64,000 nucleotides of DNA from Rhynchosporium graminicola (GCA_900074885.1 FJUW01000097.1:1-64000), one strand, 5' to 3'; numbered from the stretch's first letter, positions 25,957-38,357 are shown. Translations and numbers: made by a program. Notes: generated by a model not told the origin, from the letters alone.

Positions 25957-26622
25957 CTTTAGGCACGTAGTCACGCGATTTAATATTAAGAAACTTGCTA
26001 ATTCTATTAGTTTTAGTAATATTTAGTATCTTATCTCTCTATTCCGTATAATTCTCTCCTCCCTTAAGCTTATAGCTATCTGCTAAGTTTAAGAAGGTAG
26101 AGCTACTTATCTTCTTACGTTTATATAGCTCTAGCGTAGTCGTAGTAATAGATTCCGATTCCGGGTCTTCCGGATCCTCTAGATAGTCCTAGGACGTCGA
26201 TTTAGCGTCTACAGGAGGTAAATCAGGTATATTTTAAGTCCTGGGGACTTAGGTGGGTTCCGGCGCTAGCGCGGAAGACTCTGCACCTCGAGATACGATA
26301 ATTTCGGAATCGTCGACTTTAACTGCTATACGAGTACGAGTATTAAGTACTATACGGCTTATTTATAGTATCTCTTCAATAGAGCTAGAGTTATCAGAGT
26401 ACACTTCTTCGACTTCTTCTAATAATAGTAGCGTAAGTGCAATAGCTGAAGAACTCTCTCCACTAGTACTCTGCGCGACTATATTTACTATAGAAAGACG
26501 CGCTAATTTGACTGAACTATACGCGTATACTATACCTTAATCGGAAGCTCGCAACTTGAATCTCTACCTTCCCTTTTAGTACTAAGAAACAGTTCGACGC
26601 TTACTATTAAGAATCATAGTAC
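25957..26622 (-). pseudogene. Copia-2 gag fragment
   Basis: This stretch lies between the Gypsy-B and Gypsy-V insertions. With both removed it connects the Copia-2 main fragment to the Copia-2 5' LTR, so by position it is gag. I see no diagnostic motif. A 95-codon plus-strand open stretch at 26253-26540 runs antisense to it and looks like a by-product of composition. Confidence 0.5.
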
Positions 26623-26824
26623 TATAACGACACAAGACTCAAGGCGGTATACAAGCAAGAATAAACAAGTAGGGAGGCTAAGAGCGATCTTATATAGTCT
26701 GGTACGAAGGAAACAGAAAGATGCAGAGCTCTGAAGGAGTCTGTACCTTCTATATATATAAGGAGGGTATGCCTAAGGCACCGATACTGGCCCGTATCTG
26801 CTACGTATACTATGCGCCGTCATA
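26623..26824 (-). repeat. Gypsy-V 3' LTR
   Basis: 202 bp, matching 27954-28155. TSD AGTAC on its left. Confidence 0.88.
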
Positions 26825-27220
26825 TTACCCCCTTCCAAGATAAAGGCTCGCCCTCGAGCCTTGAAGAATCGAATAAAGGAAACAAAGTAAGTATAAAACG
26901 CAGTCAAATATTAAGATAACCTTCTAAATTTCTATCAAACCGAAACCGTAGATACTAATTCAGTACCGAGATCATCTCTTCTGCAGAGGGAAACGCAATC
27001 TCCGGTGATATTGCCACGATTAGAGCGAAATTGCGATTCCAAAGTAGGTTCCGTCGGTAATTATGATGCCGAGTTTTACTGAATAAGCGAGGCTAAGCGA
27101 GTGATTGAAACACTTGAAGGTTGCGAAAGAAACGAAGGTCCAAATCGAATTCTAAAGAAGCTAAAAGATCAAGGAGAGTCAGATATCTTTATTAAGTAGA
27201 TATAGAAAGTATTGAATTAA

Positions 27221-27585
27221 AGGTTCTAGTAGAGGGAGGTCGATTCTGCCGAGAGGGATAAATTATACCGGGGTACGGGGGTTACGAGTCGGATTCTGGC
27301 AATTTCCGCTAGGGTAATAAGCTACTTTGTCCTAGCCTAAAAGTAAGGTTTTTCGCTATTAGAGCTACTTTCGGAAGGTTGAAGTCGGGTAAGGGGATAA
27401 AGGTTCTTTTCTAGTAGAAGGAGGTCGATTCTGCCGAGGGGGACAAATTATACCGGGGTATAGGGGTTACGAGTCGGATTCCGGCAATTTCCGCTAAGGT
27501 AATAAGCTACTTCGTCCTAGCCTAAAAGTAAGGTTTTTCGCTATTAGAGCTACTTTCGGAAGGTTGAAGTCGAGTGAGAGGATAA
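27221..27585. repeat. Tandem duplication inside Gypsy-V (two units of about 180 bp)
   Basis: Unit 1 (27221-27400) and unit 2 (27401-27585) share long identical blocks such as aggtcgattctgccgag and aagtaaggtttttcgctatt. They differ at few positions, plus a short insertion near the start of unit 2. The unit contains no reading frame and no recognised motif. Confidence 0.85.
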
Positions 27586-27953
27586 TGAATATTAAGGCCT
27601 ATAGGGAAGTTTCCACCTAAAATTCGTCTGCTGTTTTACTTCGTACGCACGAAGGAACGAGTTTCGAAGTATCCGAGAGTAACTTCGCAGTAATACTAGT
27701 GCTTCTAAGGCTGAATTACGTTCAAATTCCCAGCTGTCCGAGAGATCTCTGGAATCTCGGCTCTTTTGAAAACCTAACTATCGAATTCGTAATTAATAGT
27801 ACTAACTGTTTCCGTATAATTCCGAAAATCTAAAGTAAGTAGAGATAACTTAGCGAAGAGCTCCCTAATAGTCGAAGTCTTATATCCGAATCGAGTTTTC
27901 TAGGTGAGATATTATTTAATGCTATCCCCGGCGGTCTTGATCTTTCTGTTTAA

Positions 27954-28155
27954 TATAACGATATAAGACTTAAGGCGGTATATAAGTAAGAATAAATAAG
28001 TAGGGAGGCTGAGAGCGATCTTATATAGTCTGGTACGAAGGAAACAGAAAGATGCAGAGCTCTGAAGGAGTCTGCACCTTCTATATATACAAGGAGGGTA
28101 TGCCTAAGGCACTGATACTGGCCCGTATCTGCCACGTATATCATGCGCCGTCACA
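27954..28155 (-). repeat. Gypsy-V 5' LTR
   Basis: 202 bp, matching 26623-26824. TSD AGTAC follows. Confidence 0.88.
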
Positions 28156-28388
28156 AGTACTACTGCTTCTTTAAGTACTACTCTACTTCTGGCTATCGGG
28201 GCTCATAACCTATAGCAAGATTACGTTGATCTTCAGAGTAAGGCATAGAGTAGTTGAATGAGGTTAGTTGTATTACAGTACTAATTACTATAGAGAGTCG
28301 ACAGAAGATATTATCTAGGAATATTCTCACGGACCATGCACGTGACTACAGTCACCTGATCCATGCCAAGACCTATATCCTTGCAACA
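28156..28388 (-). mobile_element. Copia-2 5' end: leader and 5' LTR
   Basis: The LTR is 28211-28388, 178 bp, starting TGTTGCAAGG on the minus strand, and is the inverted twin of 170-347. Next to it on the minus strand comes GGTTATGAGCCC, placed where a primer-binding site is expected. The short leader 28156-28210 then meets the Gypsy-V insertion. The LTR keeps CpA/TpG sites (for example ccatgcacgtgactacag) although the Copia-2 body is heavily RIP-mutated. The flanking bases at 28389-28393 do not match a TSD, because the Copia-2 3' LTR is not found in the window. Confidence 0.75.
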
Positions 28389-28721
28389 AATAGTAATAGT
28401 AATTAAATCTCGTTCTAAGTATCTATATATCTTAGTATTATATATCGCTTAGATTAACTTCGTATATACTTCTTCAGAATCTAATACTTATAATCTACTT
28501 CAGAATTATAGTTTACTTACCTTTAATCATAACTACTTTAATACTAATATCTTTAGCTTTAGTATAATAGAGAATATATACTACTTATCGCGTATTATGT
28601 TACCTACTCCTTAGTATATATTATTAGCTTATTTTACGTATATCTAGAGTTCTTTAAGCGTTATAGAGATAATAGTAGTAATATCATTATCCGAGGCGGC
28701 TTTATTTGTTACGGTCCATAT
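28389..28721. other. AT-rich sequence without recognisable gene
   Basis: 333 bp of RIP-like sequence between the Copia-2 LTR and the Gypsy-C LTR. It contains stops in every frame and no repeat shared with the rest of the window that I can see. It may be the continuation of the Gypsy-D fragment on the other side of Gypsy-C, but I could not confirm this. Confidence 0.5.
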
Positions 28722-28937
28722 CATAACGGCCTCAGGCTCCTAGGCATTATAGCAGGCAGGGCTAGCGGGATACGGTTAGTACGTACTAGAGGATAATTAA
28801 TTAGTATAACCTTACGGTTATACCTAGAGAGAGAGTCGAGAGTAGAAACCTCCTCTCTATCTTTTCTTCCCTTTACTTAGCGCACCCTTAAGGGCGAATA
28901 TAATTCGTTATCGACTCCTTATACTTCTGCTATAATA
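28722..28937 (+). repeat. Gypsy-C 5' LTR
   Basis: 216 bp, matching 35333-35548 with differences that are largely transitions. Confidence 0.85.
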
Positions 28938-29479
28938 TAAGAAAAGATCAATTACTTCGCTAGGAAGTAGTAATATATATTTAGAAGCCTTAAAGCTAGT
29001 ACTATCTTCTTAGTATAACTTCTATAACTTCCACCCTACCTATACTCGATAACTTCGACTATACGCGCTATCTACTTCTATACCTTAGAAGTAGAGTATT
29101 TCAGAGAAAGCTAAACTCTCTCTCTTAATTAGTACTACCTCTATAATATAATTCTACTTAAAAACCCTATTATAATATTTTTTATACCCTTAGCCTCGTG
29201 CTTAGCCTTACGTATCCTCGACCTTAAACCCTCCGGAACCCCACGACCTCTGCGAAGCTCCCTCTTACGATTCTAACTCTATATATACCTATAAGAAGAG
29301 AACTCGATAGCTAAAGTAAAGTGAACTTATAAAAGGAATCTAAAGTGAACCTAATTAGTAACCTCTTAATACCTCAAATATATACTCTACTAAGGGACTT
29401 TAAGAACGTGCTTATCCTCGTGCTATATTAATCTTTACCCCTTTAAATAGGTTACTATTAAGCTTTAGATCCCTCTTAA

Positions 29480-32400
29480 GCGCGTTTTTTAGTAGTAGTA
29501 GGCTCTCCTATATATAACCGCGCTAAAGCACTCGAGAGCCCTCTATACTAGATAGACTCGGGTTTCCCGAACAGAAGAGGAAGAGCGAAAGCGCGCTAGC
29601 GGAGGATACTATTAGAGATACTATTAAGAGTAATACTATTAAGGAAGAAACCGGTTCAGGATCTGATAATAACGACTTCGAGGAAGCGGATAAGGAACTT
29701 ATACCTCTAAAGTTAACCTTAACTATTAACGCTACTACTGCCCCCCTACTTATATTACCTCTAATCTCTCTTACTTCGGAAATACGAAGTGCTATACTTA
29801 CTCCTTATACTAACTCTCTACTAGAATTCATTATAGCGCCTCCCGGTCTCTCAGATAAGTAGATATAAGTTATAAACGCTACTATTACTACTGCTATAAC
29901 CGCTGCTCTCGCTCTAGAGGCTAATACTAATACTACTAAGAAGTTACGATCTCTTACTATAGACCTCTAACTTACTATAAATCACTTTCTTCTAAAGCTC
30001 GATAACGCTATAAAAGCTATCGAGTCTTACCGAGTTAAGTTCTCTTACCTCCTTTTTACTAATTATAATAGTAAGATTAAGTATAATATATAGAAGATAG
30101 ATATAAAGCTCTTCTTAGAAGAATATTCTAGTAACTTCCTCGCTAGCGATATATAAGTTAAAGCTTACTTTAAGTATACCGGAGAAGAAGCTAAGACTAT
30201 TATCCTCTAATATATAGATACTAGCGCTAATAGCTAATTCAAGACCGCTTCTAATATCCTTAGAGGTTTAGACTAGCGCTTCTTTAATTATAATCGTATC
30301 TAACGTGCTAAAGCTACTTACGAGAACCTGAAGATAGCTAGAAATATAACTTATAACTAGTTCCGAGTTAAGTTTACTAACCTTATTACTACTAGTAAGA
30401 TCTCTAGAGATAGATAGTTTAAGGATATCCTAAAGAAGATCTCTCTTACTTTAAAAGCTTATATTATTGCTAAAAAGTATAAGATAGATAGTAACTATAA
30501 CCTCCTCGACGAGTACTTAGCTATTATAGATCGCGAGTCTCGTAATATTACTACTAAAGAGAACCTTATTAAGAAGGCAGCTCTCGCTACTACTACTCCT
30601 ACTAGAACTCTAGGTATTCTTAACAGAGAGACCCCCTTTAGTATCGAATATTCTACTAAGAGTAGCTCCTAGATTAATAATCGTACTACTAAGTTAGCTA
30701 TACGATTTACTCCTAAGACTCGTAATCCTAGATCACGAGTATCTTATACTCCCGCTACTACTAATACTTATCGCCTCTATAAGAAGGAAAGTTATTAGGC
30801 TCGCGAATACCCTAACGCTATAAAGATCGCCGAGATAACTAGTCAGTTAGTAGAGAACGTTATTACTATATATAGTAAAGCGGACGATAATACTAATATC
30901 TCTCCCTAAGTGGAGATTAATAAGCTATTAAAAAACTACTAAGCTATAGAATAGTCTTACCCTATAGTAAACGCCTCGATCTATAGAATAACTTAAATAC
31001 TGATTTCTGTTCCCTTACTAGAGGAAAATAATTCCTAGTTAATATAGAACTAAGAAGAAATAGATTATTTATTAAAATAGAAGTATATATCGATAATAAA
31101 GTAAATATCTTTAGAGCTCTACGTACCTTAGTTACTCTTAAACTTTATAACCTCTTAAGTATTAATTTCCTTACTCTCCTAAAACCTATTATCTTAACTA
31201 GCTATAACAGATAGGCCGGTACTACTATTATATACGTAATTCTCCTTACTCTTACTATCGATCGATACTATATTAACTTCCCTTTCTTAATTACTAACTT
31301 AGGAAATAATAATATATTAATTAGCTATAAATTCAAAGAGTATTACGAACTTAAGTAAAACTACTACTAGCGCGCTAAAAATCGCTTAGAATAGCCGATA
31401 GATATACCCCCGGTATACTACTACGATAAGCGTTTAGAGTTACTACTTCCTCTAGATATTAAGATAGTAAATCTATAGTACTAATTAGACTAATAATAAT
31501 AAGATACCTTAATAGATTAAGAGGTCGCCGGAATACTAGCTCTTATATAATCTATATAAGCTAAGAAGAAGAAACGCCTGTCTGCTTTTATAAGAGAGTT
31601 AAAAGATAGCCTCTATACTATAAACGAGTTACTAATAAAGCACGAGCTAGTAAATAACCCTTTCTAAACTCGTGATCCCGGATCATAAGAGAAGGATAAT
31701 ACTACTCGTAAGGAAGCGGCTTGAAGTAAGATTAATATCGCTATAGCTCGTAAAGCCAGGAGATAGCTCTATAGGACTAATATTAATTAAATCTCCGCGG
31801 CTACTATATATAACTTCTACTTATATCGAAAACACTGAAAAAAGAGTAATAGATTAGAGGTTTTCGTTACTTCCTTAAAAGAAATCTAAGATAAGATCTA
31901 GTATCGTAAAAGTAACTAAATAGCTAATACTATTGAGTTATACGCTCTCGACGAAAGTCTATCTTCCGAGTAAGCTAAAGAAGCTAAGTACTTCCAGAAC
32001 AATAAGCTAATAAAGGAATAGCTCCTTACTAAATAGAAGGAATTTGAAAGTTTATTCTCTGCTAGAGCCTCTAATAACCTAGTAGTAAGAAGACTTATAG
32101 TCGACTATAAGATTAAGCTTACTAGGGAGAATACTCTAACTATAGAGCCTTTATAATATATACCTAACGAGTATCTTACTAATACTAAACGATATATCAC
32201 TGAGAACCTCTATAAAGGCTTTATCGCACTATCTAATACTCCTTAGGCTGCACTAACAGGTAAAAAAGCGAGTAATAGGCTACGATTCTGTATTAACTTT
32301 CAGAAGCTAAATAAGCTTACCTAGAAGGACTTATACCCTATTCTATTAATCGATAAGATAATAGCACGAATCTCTAAGGCGAAAATCTTCACGAAAGTCG

Positions 32401-35290
32401 ATATTTAGTAAGCGTTTCATAAAATCCGCATATTGAAAGATTCTGAAGATTTTATTATCTTTCGCACTCGATATAGGATATATAAGTATAAGGTACTTCC
32501 TTTTAGCCTTATAAATAAGCTAGCTACTTTTCAGCGTTTTATTAATAATATATTAATAAAGTACTTAGACGACTTCTACTTAGTGTATTTAGATAATATC
32601 TTAATCTATTCAGACTTAGAGGCAGAGCACGATATCTATATATAAAAGATTCTCGAGATTCTATAGGCCTATAGCTTTTAAGCCGATATTAAGAAGTCTA
32701 AATTCAGTATTACTTAAACGAAGTTTCTTAGATTTATTATTAGAGTTAATAGAATCGAAGTCGACCCCGAGAAGATCGAAGTTATTAAGAACTAGGAATA
32801 CGCTAATAATATCCGTAGTATATAAAGTTACCTTAGTTTCTATAACTTCTACTATCGATTTATTAAAGACTATAGTAGTATTTATCGCTCTCTTACTTTC
32901 CTTACCGGGAAAGATATCCCTTTTCGCTTTAGAAATAAGTATTAGGAAGCTTAAGAGCGCTTCCTTTAAGCTCTCTAGTCGGCCCCGATTCTATATTACT
33001 ACGATTCCTTTAAGGAAGCTAGACTTAAAACTGATTCTTCTAATAGAGTAGTAGCTAGCGTGCTCTTATAACTTCAAGATAATAGTATATTTCATCTAAT
33101 TAGTTTCTTCTTAAAGACTATAATCGATATAGAGCTAAATTACTTAATATATAATAAAGAGCTCTTAGCGATCTTCTGTTCCTTTTAATAGTATAAGCCT
33201 AAGCTACTAAGTATATAGAAGATAGTTTATATTTATATAGATTACTATACCTTAGAGTATTTCATAATAATAAAAGACCTTAATATATAGTAAGCGAGAT
33301 AAGCTGAATTCTTTACCTAATTCTACTTTAAGATCATATACCGAATAGGGATTATAAATACTCTAGCTAATACGCTATCACGCTGTGATTAGGACCTCTC
33401 TCCACTAGAAGCTAGAAAGCGCGCACTTCGGAACTAATAGCTAATCTTAAATAATAAGATTAGTAATAAAGTGCTTTAAGACCTCTAGGACTCGCTTATA
33501 ATTACTAAGTTCTATTACGAGCTTTCCCTAATAGGAACTCCTAAGACCTTCTTATAAGCTAAAACCCGTGACCCTAGCTTACTAGTAGAATTACTTACGA
33601 GTAAAAACGAAAAGTTCCTTATAAGGGAAGCTCCTGATACTACTACTATAATTACTTACGATATCGAGAACTATAATATTATCGACTAAGTCTTTTCAGC
33701 TAATAAGAAGTCTCCGGAGCTAGGACCTCTTCAGGAGGAGGTAAGATAGAAGTATTCTGACTATTAGTTAGTCCGCGGAAAGCTCTTCTTTTAAGAGCGT
33801 TTAGAAGTCCCTACCGAGCCTCTAGAGCTACGAATAGCACTTATTCGCTATATTTATACGTAACCGTAAGTATTATATACTAGGAATACGAAAGTCAAGC
33901 TACTTCTTAGTCGTAGCTACTACTAGAGGGGTATAATAGCAGATATTATACGCTATATTATAAATTATAGCTATATACGGATAAAAGCGAAAAGAGATAA
34001 GACCCTTAGGTTCCTCTATCCTTTACTAATCCTAGTACGACTTTACTAGTACCTAACGATAGATTTCACTAAGTTACTATTAGATAAAGGTAGCTTCGAC
34101 GCTATATTCGTAATTATAGATAGATTATTAAAGAAACTAGTATCTATTCCTTACTATAAAACGATTATAGCTAGATAGATAGCTAAGCTCTTTACTATCT
34201 ACTAGAGCTATTACTTCGATATACCCGATTCGATCGTTTCGGATCATAGATTATAGTTTATTTCGAGCTTCTAGAATAAGTATTACTATATTCTTAGTAC
34301 GAAAGTCAAGCTAACTACTATATATAACCCGAACGTCGATAGCTAGACCGAGATTATAAACTAGTAAATTAAGTAAAGACTACGTCTCTTCTATACTTAC
34401 TATTAAGATAACTAGAGCTTATTACTTCTAGTAATAGATATCGCGTAGCTTATACTTCCTTATAAGTCACTTAGTAATATATCTCTGTTTTAGCTACTTA
34501 ATAGCTATAAAGTAAGAACCTCCTAGGACCTCGTTAATCTAATACCTCTAGTAACTACTACCGAGGCCGTTAATCGAGAGGACGCTCTTCGTATAGCTAC
34601 TCGGATAATAGCTACTACGGAATTCGCTAAATCCTTACTTAAGAGTTAATAGGATAAAATAGAGCGCCTAGCTAATTATAGTCGCCGCGAGGTAGATTAG
34701 AACGTTAGAGATAAGATTATAATTTCTATAGTAAATTAGAAGATAGATAGACCTTCTAGGAAGCTCTCCGATAAGTAGTACAGACTAGTAGAAGTATTAG
34801 AAAAAGTAGAGGAGAGTTAGAAGCTTAAGCTACTAGAGGAATTGTAAATCTACCCTGTTTTCTACTTATACTCGCTATATAAGTATACCGAAAACCTACT
34901 ACTAGGACAGGTATAATAAGCACTAGTACTAATTCAGCTACTTCCGGAGTAAGATAAGTGGGAGATCGAAACTATCTTAAGCTTAAGGGTCTCTCGTAGT
35001 ACCTTATAGTACTAAATCAAATAGATAGGAGCTAACGACGATCTCGAATAGTACTCCTACTTAGACGCTATAATAGCCTCTCACTTGCTTAAGCGTTTCT
35101 ACCTGTAATACCTAGTAGTAAAAGGACCGCTACGACTCCTCCCGAAGTAGCTAGAGGCATATAATAATAGTATTAATAACTATAGCGAATTAGAGGATAA
35201 TATATTTATAATAGCTACTGCTCGTATATAGTTCTTTAAGAGAGAAGAAGAGAATTAGCGTTTTTACCGGATTTTTCAAGCTTCGAGGAC
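29480..35290 (+). pseudogene. Gypsy-C gag-pol, RIP-decayed
   Basis: Gag spans about 29.5-30.9 kb and starts in a stretch rich in charged residues. RT is clearest at 32433-32645: FIIFRTRYRIYKYKVLPFS, then FQRFINNIL, then YLVYLDNILIYSD, where the second catalytic Asp of YLDD has become Asn. The integrase core follows at 34063-34260, with DFTKLLLDKGSFDAIFVIID and IVSDHRLQF. A chromodomain-like stretch begins near 34959 (WEIETIL, then a decayed core and a tail resembling HLLKRFYL). Stops interrupt all domains. Many can be explained by C-to-T in CAG, CAA or CGA, or by G-to-A in TGG. Confidence 0.85.
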
Positions 35291-35332
35291 GAAGCTCTTC
35301 TCGGAAGAGGAGAGTAGTATTATAGTCTATAC

Positions 35333-35548
35333 TATGATAGCCTCAGGCTCCTAGGTATTATAGCAGGCAGGGCTAGCGGGATACGGTTAGTGCGTACTAG
35401 AGGATGATTAGTTAGTATAACCCTACGGTTATACCTAGAGAGAGAGTCGAGAGTAGAAACCTCCTCTCTATCTTTTCTTCCCTTTACTTAGCGCACCCTT
35501 AAGGGCGAATATAATTCGTTGTCGACTCCCTGTGCCTCTGCCGTAATA
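35333..35548 (+). repeat. Gypsy-C 3' LTR
   Basis: 216 bp, matching 28722-28937. Confidence 0.85.
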
Positions 35549-37060
35549 TTATTAACTTCTCCAGGTTCTTTGACTTATAGGGATTAGTCTTATAATTATA
35601 AGGCTTCTTCTTCTTAGTATCTTCGACCTTATTATATTATAATTAAAGCTACTATTATTATCTCCTATAATGATAATAGTTCTTATAGTACTTTCGGCTT
35701 AATTAGTTAGACTGATTAATACTAGAGTTATTTATCTTCTATACTATAAGATATATCCTATTTATATCATGAGAGTATATCTATACGTTTATTTTCTTTG
35801 CTAAGGATATAACTAATAATATAGTTAAAATATAAGAGAAGTAGTAACTATTATATTTGCTACTCTATAAGCTATTATACTATTATGAAATACTTAAGGT
35901 TCTTATAGCTAATACGAATATAGAAGTCCTATACGCTTTTTAATCCGTACTACTACTTCTTAAGATAACGTATAATAATCAATAATTCCTTATTATAGAT
36001 TTCGTAATTATATTTAGCTAAAGCGTTTTTCTTCAAGAAAAATACGTAAGATCGTAAATATCCTCGGTTATCGAATTATATAAGTATCTCTCTTACTGCT
36101 TATCTAGAAGAATCTATTTCGAATATCGTTTCTTAATTAGAGTTAAATTATACTAATATAAGTCTAGTAATAAATATATCTTTTATCTTCTTAAATACTT
36201 AGTCTGCAGCTCTATTTTACTATCATAGCTACTCCTTATAAATAAGCTATATTAGTAATAGTATAATCGTCGAATAGTTCATAATAAATATTTAATAAAA
36301 GTTTATAAACCCTAAGAAGCTTTATACTCCTTCTACTAAGGTTAGAGATTCCTATTCTCGAATCGCTTATACTTTCTTAGGGTCTATTTAGATATTTTCT
36401 CTTATATCGATTACGAACCTAAGGTATTTCGTTATCTATACCTCGAATTCGCACTTATTGATATCTAGTTACAGTCTAGCTTCATATAGTCTTATTATAA
36501 CTTTCGCTAATTATTTTCAATAGTAGTAGTAGTTATTATTCGTATAGATCAGAATATTATTAATATAAGTAGAATAGAACTTATCATAGTAGTTATATAA
36601 GGCCTAATTAATATATCATTAAAATATACTTAAGGCGTTCGTAAGTCCGGAAGGAGTTACTAGCTACTTATATAAGCTATATCTTATCTGAAAAGCTATC
36701 TTTTATTTATCGCTAGCAATAATATATATCTTATGAAAAGTAATAGTAATACCTAGTTTCGTAAACTATTTCGCTTTTCTTATATTCTGAAGAGCCTTAT
36801 AAATTTATAGTAATAAGTATTAGTCCTTCTTTATAAATCGATTCAATTTGTAATAATTAATATAGAACTATAGCTCGCTTTCTAGTTTCTTTATAAATCA
36901 GATAAAGATAATAATAAGCGAGTTATTAACTCGAATAAATCCTTTATCGAGGAGCTTCGTAAGGGTCTTCTATAGTACTAGGAGTTTATCACGAGATATA
37001 TTATATAAGAGGCCCTAGAGTACCTCGTGAGGTTTGTTGTATACGCGATTGAGGAATTCT
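35549..37060 (-). pseudogene. Gypsy-D pol fragment (RT region)
   Basis: On the minus strand about 36950-36480 reads as a Ty3/Gypsy reverse transcriptase, with a decayed active-site segment near 36560-36520 equivalent to YLDDILIY. No LTR is associated. The fragment is cut by Gypsy-C on the left and fades into non-RIP sequence at about 37.03-37.1 kb, which marks the border of the gene island. Confidence 0.6.
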
Positions 37061-37249
37061 CGTTGTTCACCTACATGAAATTCGCGGAGGTTCATCGATC
37101 GAATCATACTGAATTGAGCTGGACTTAGCGTTCGAGGAACAGATATAATATTATCTTCAGAGTACGCTTTTTCCTGTTTATCGTATATCAAAGTTTCCTG
37201 AAGTTCTTTACTATTTACACAGGATCGCCTAGGGTCTAGTTGCGATATT

Positions 37250-38315
37250 TACTAAAGTATCATCCTCGAATCCCCCACGGTTATCCGTAATATTGCCGAT
37301 TGAGCTCCATCCGATGCACACGAAAGGCTAGAACCCCTAGTATCAAGTTGAACTGTAGAATTTCTGGCTCCATAGAAATTCCTGATGCCTTCCTCATGTA
37401 TCTGGCTATCAGTTCTCATAAATTTGAGCCATATCCGGAGCATCCTTCGTCTTGGTCTGCAGGCAGGTATAGGCATCAGGAAGTAAATACTTGTAAACAC
37501 GGTGGCGCAACTCGAAGAAGCTTGAAAAGATGGGAGCAGTGGTGAGGTTTTCGTGAGAGGAGCAGAGTTGAAAACTGTGCAGGCGAAGTATGCGAAGCTT
37601 TCTGCAGGCAAGACCGCAAGGAAGCTGGTCTAGGCATATGTCTGATCTTCTTGAGTACACCATGGCTCCTATATGCTAATACTTCCTGGAAATCAATATC
37701 AGTCTTCTCTACGGCGTTGCATCAAGGTGGTTCTGAAAATTGAAATGACTTACATCGGGGATCTGCGGAAGCAGAGCCTCGTTGGATACATCGCCATTTG
37801 TTGGCTTTGCCTAGCTATCTGTTGATCCATCATCTTGGTGCAGCGGGCATAATCCCTTATCTATTATTTTCTTGACTGCCCGATTTTGAAGTTCCATCCT
37901 GACAGACGTCGGTGCAAAAGGAATGGTGTGTTGTAGGCGGTACAAGTTTTGCATGCATAGAACCAGTGCATCTCCCGGTTGCGACATGTAAGAAGAAGTT
38001 GAAGGAAACAAATGATGACGAGGAGCAGGATCAGGCACTAGCAACTGCATATGTCTCAAGTGTCCCATGCTTCCACAGACTCTAGCTTGGCTAATCCCAG
38101 GTTCAGCCATATTCGGGAATGCACTCGTATGCCAGCTGCTCGTGACACGTCGTATAGAAGAGAAACGTGGAATTGAAATAACTCGTGGTATTAGTCGCAT
38201 AGCATAGGGTAATCGTAATCTCCATCCAACCCCCAAAAGAATTGAAAGCATCCATTGCAATCAGTGGTATATACAATGCACCCAACAATCCAACACGAGT
38301 GAAAAGCCGACCCAA
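37250..38315 (-). pseudogene. Unrecognised gene-like segment with a RIP-mutated inverted copy
   Basis: Composition is normal here. On the minus strand, 38260-37814 is one open frame of 149 codons, ending LCPLHQDDGSTDS before a TAG. The same frame stays open after that stop (CAG to TAG would explain it) through NGDVSNEALLPQIPD to a good donor (GTAAGT, 37751-37756). A matching acceptor (TTTCCAG) lies about 68 bp on. A further plausible intron would connect to the frame ending near 37252. An overlapping start frame at 38315-38103 (MGRLFTRVGLLG...) has a hydrophobic N-terminus. No family is recognised and the exon chain is uncertain. The segment is related to 54045-55123, inverted and RIP-mutated. 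Confidence 0.45.
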
Positions 38316-38357
38316 AACAATTCATATCCACCAAACTCCAAATCAATGCATGCTAGC

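Larger units (their letters stand above)
26623..28155 (-). mobile_element. Gypsy-V: short non-autonomous LTR element (1.5 kb)
   Basis: Two 202-bp LTRs (26623-26824 and 27954-28155) flank a 1129-bp interior and are bounded by the TSD AGTAC at 26618-26622 and 28156-28160. Inside the left LTR the plus strand reads ttacccccttccaag, the complement of a polypurine tract. The minus-strand LTR begins TGTGACGGCGCATG. Its other half is clearly related to the Gypsy-B LTR, including the cttaagtcttatat block. The interior has no long frame, so the element resembles a TRIM/LARD-type derivative mobilised by a relative. The interior keeps many CpA/TpG sites and is far less RIP-mutated than the elements around it. 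Confidence 0.88.
28722..35548 (+). mobile_element. Gypsy-C: complete chromovirus-type LTR retrotransposon
   Basis: Two 216-bp direct repeats (28722-28937 and 35333-35548) with the shared core cctcaggctcctagg enclose 6.4 kb. A purine-rich stretch, cggaagaggagag (35301-35313), precedes the right LTR. The order on the plus strand is gag, protease, RT, RNase H, integrase, chromodomain. I found no matching 5-bp TSD (left flank catat, right flank ttatt), so one end may be altered or the copy may be recombinant. Frames carry RIP-type stops. Confidence 0.85.

Noticed and set aside
26253..26540. 95-codon plus-strand open frame as a gene
   Set aside because: It lies antisense within the Copia-2 gag fragment and has low-complexity Ser/Glu/Ile content without motifs.
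37300..37663. Three overlapping open frames on both strands as separate small genes
   Set aside because: They overlap one another, and the segment is better described as a single gene-like region duplicated at 54-55 kb.
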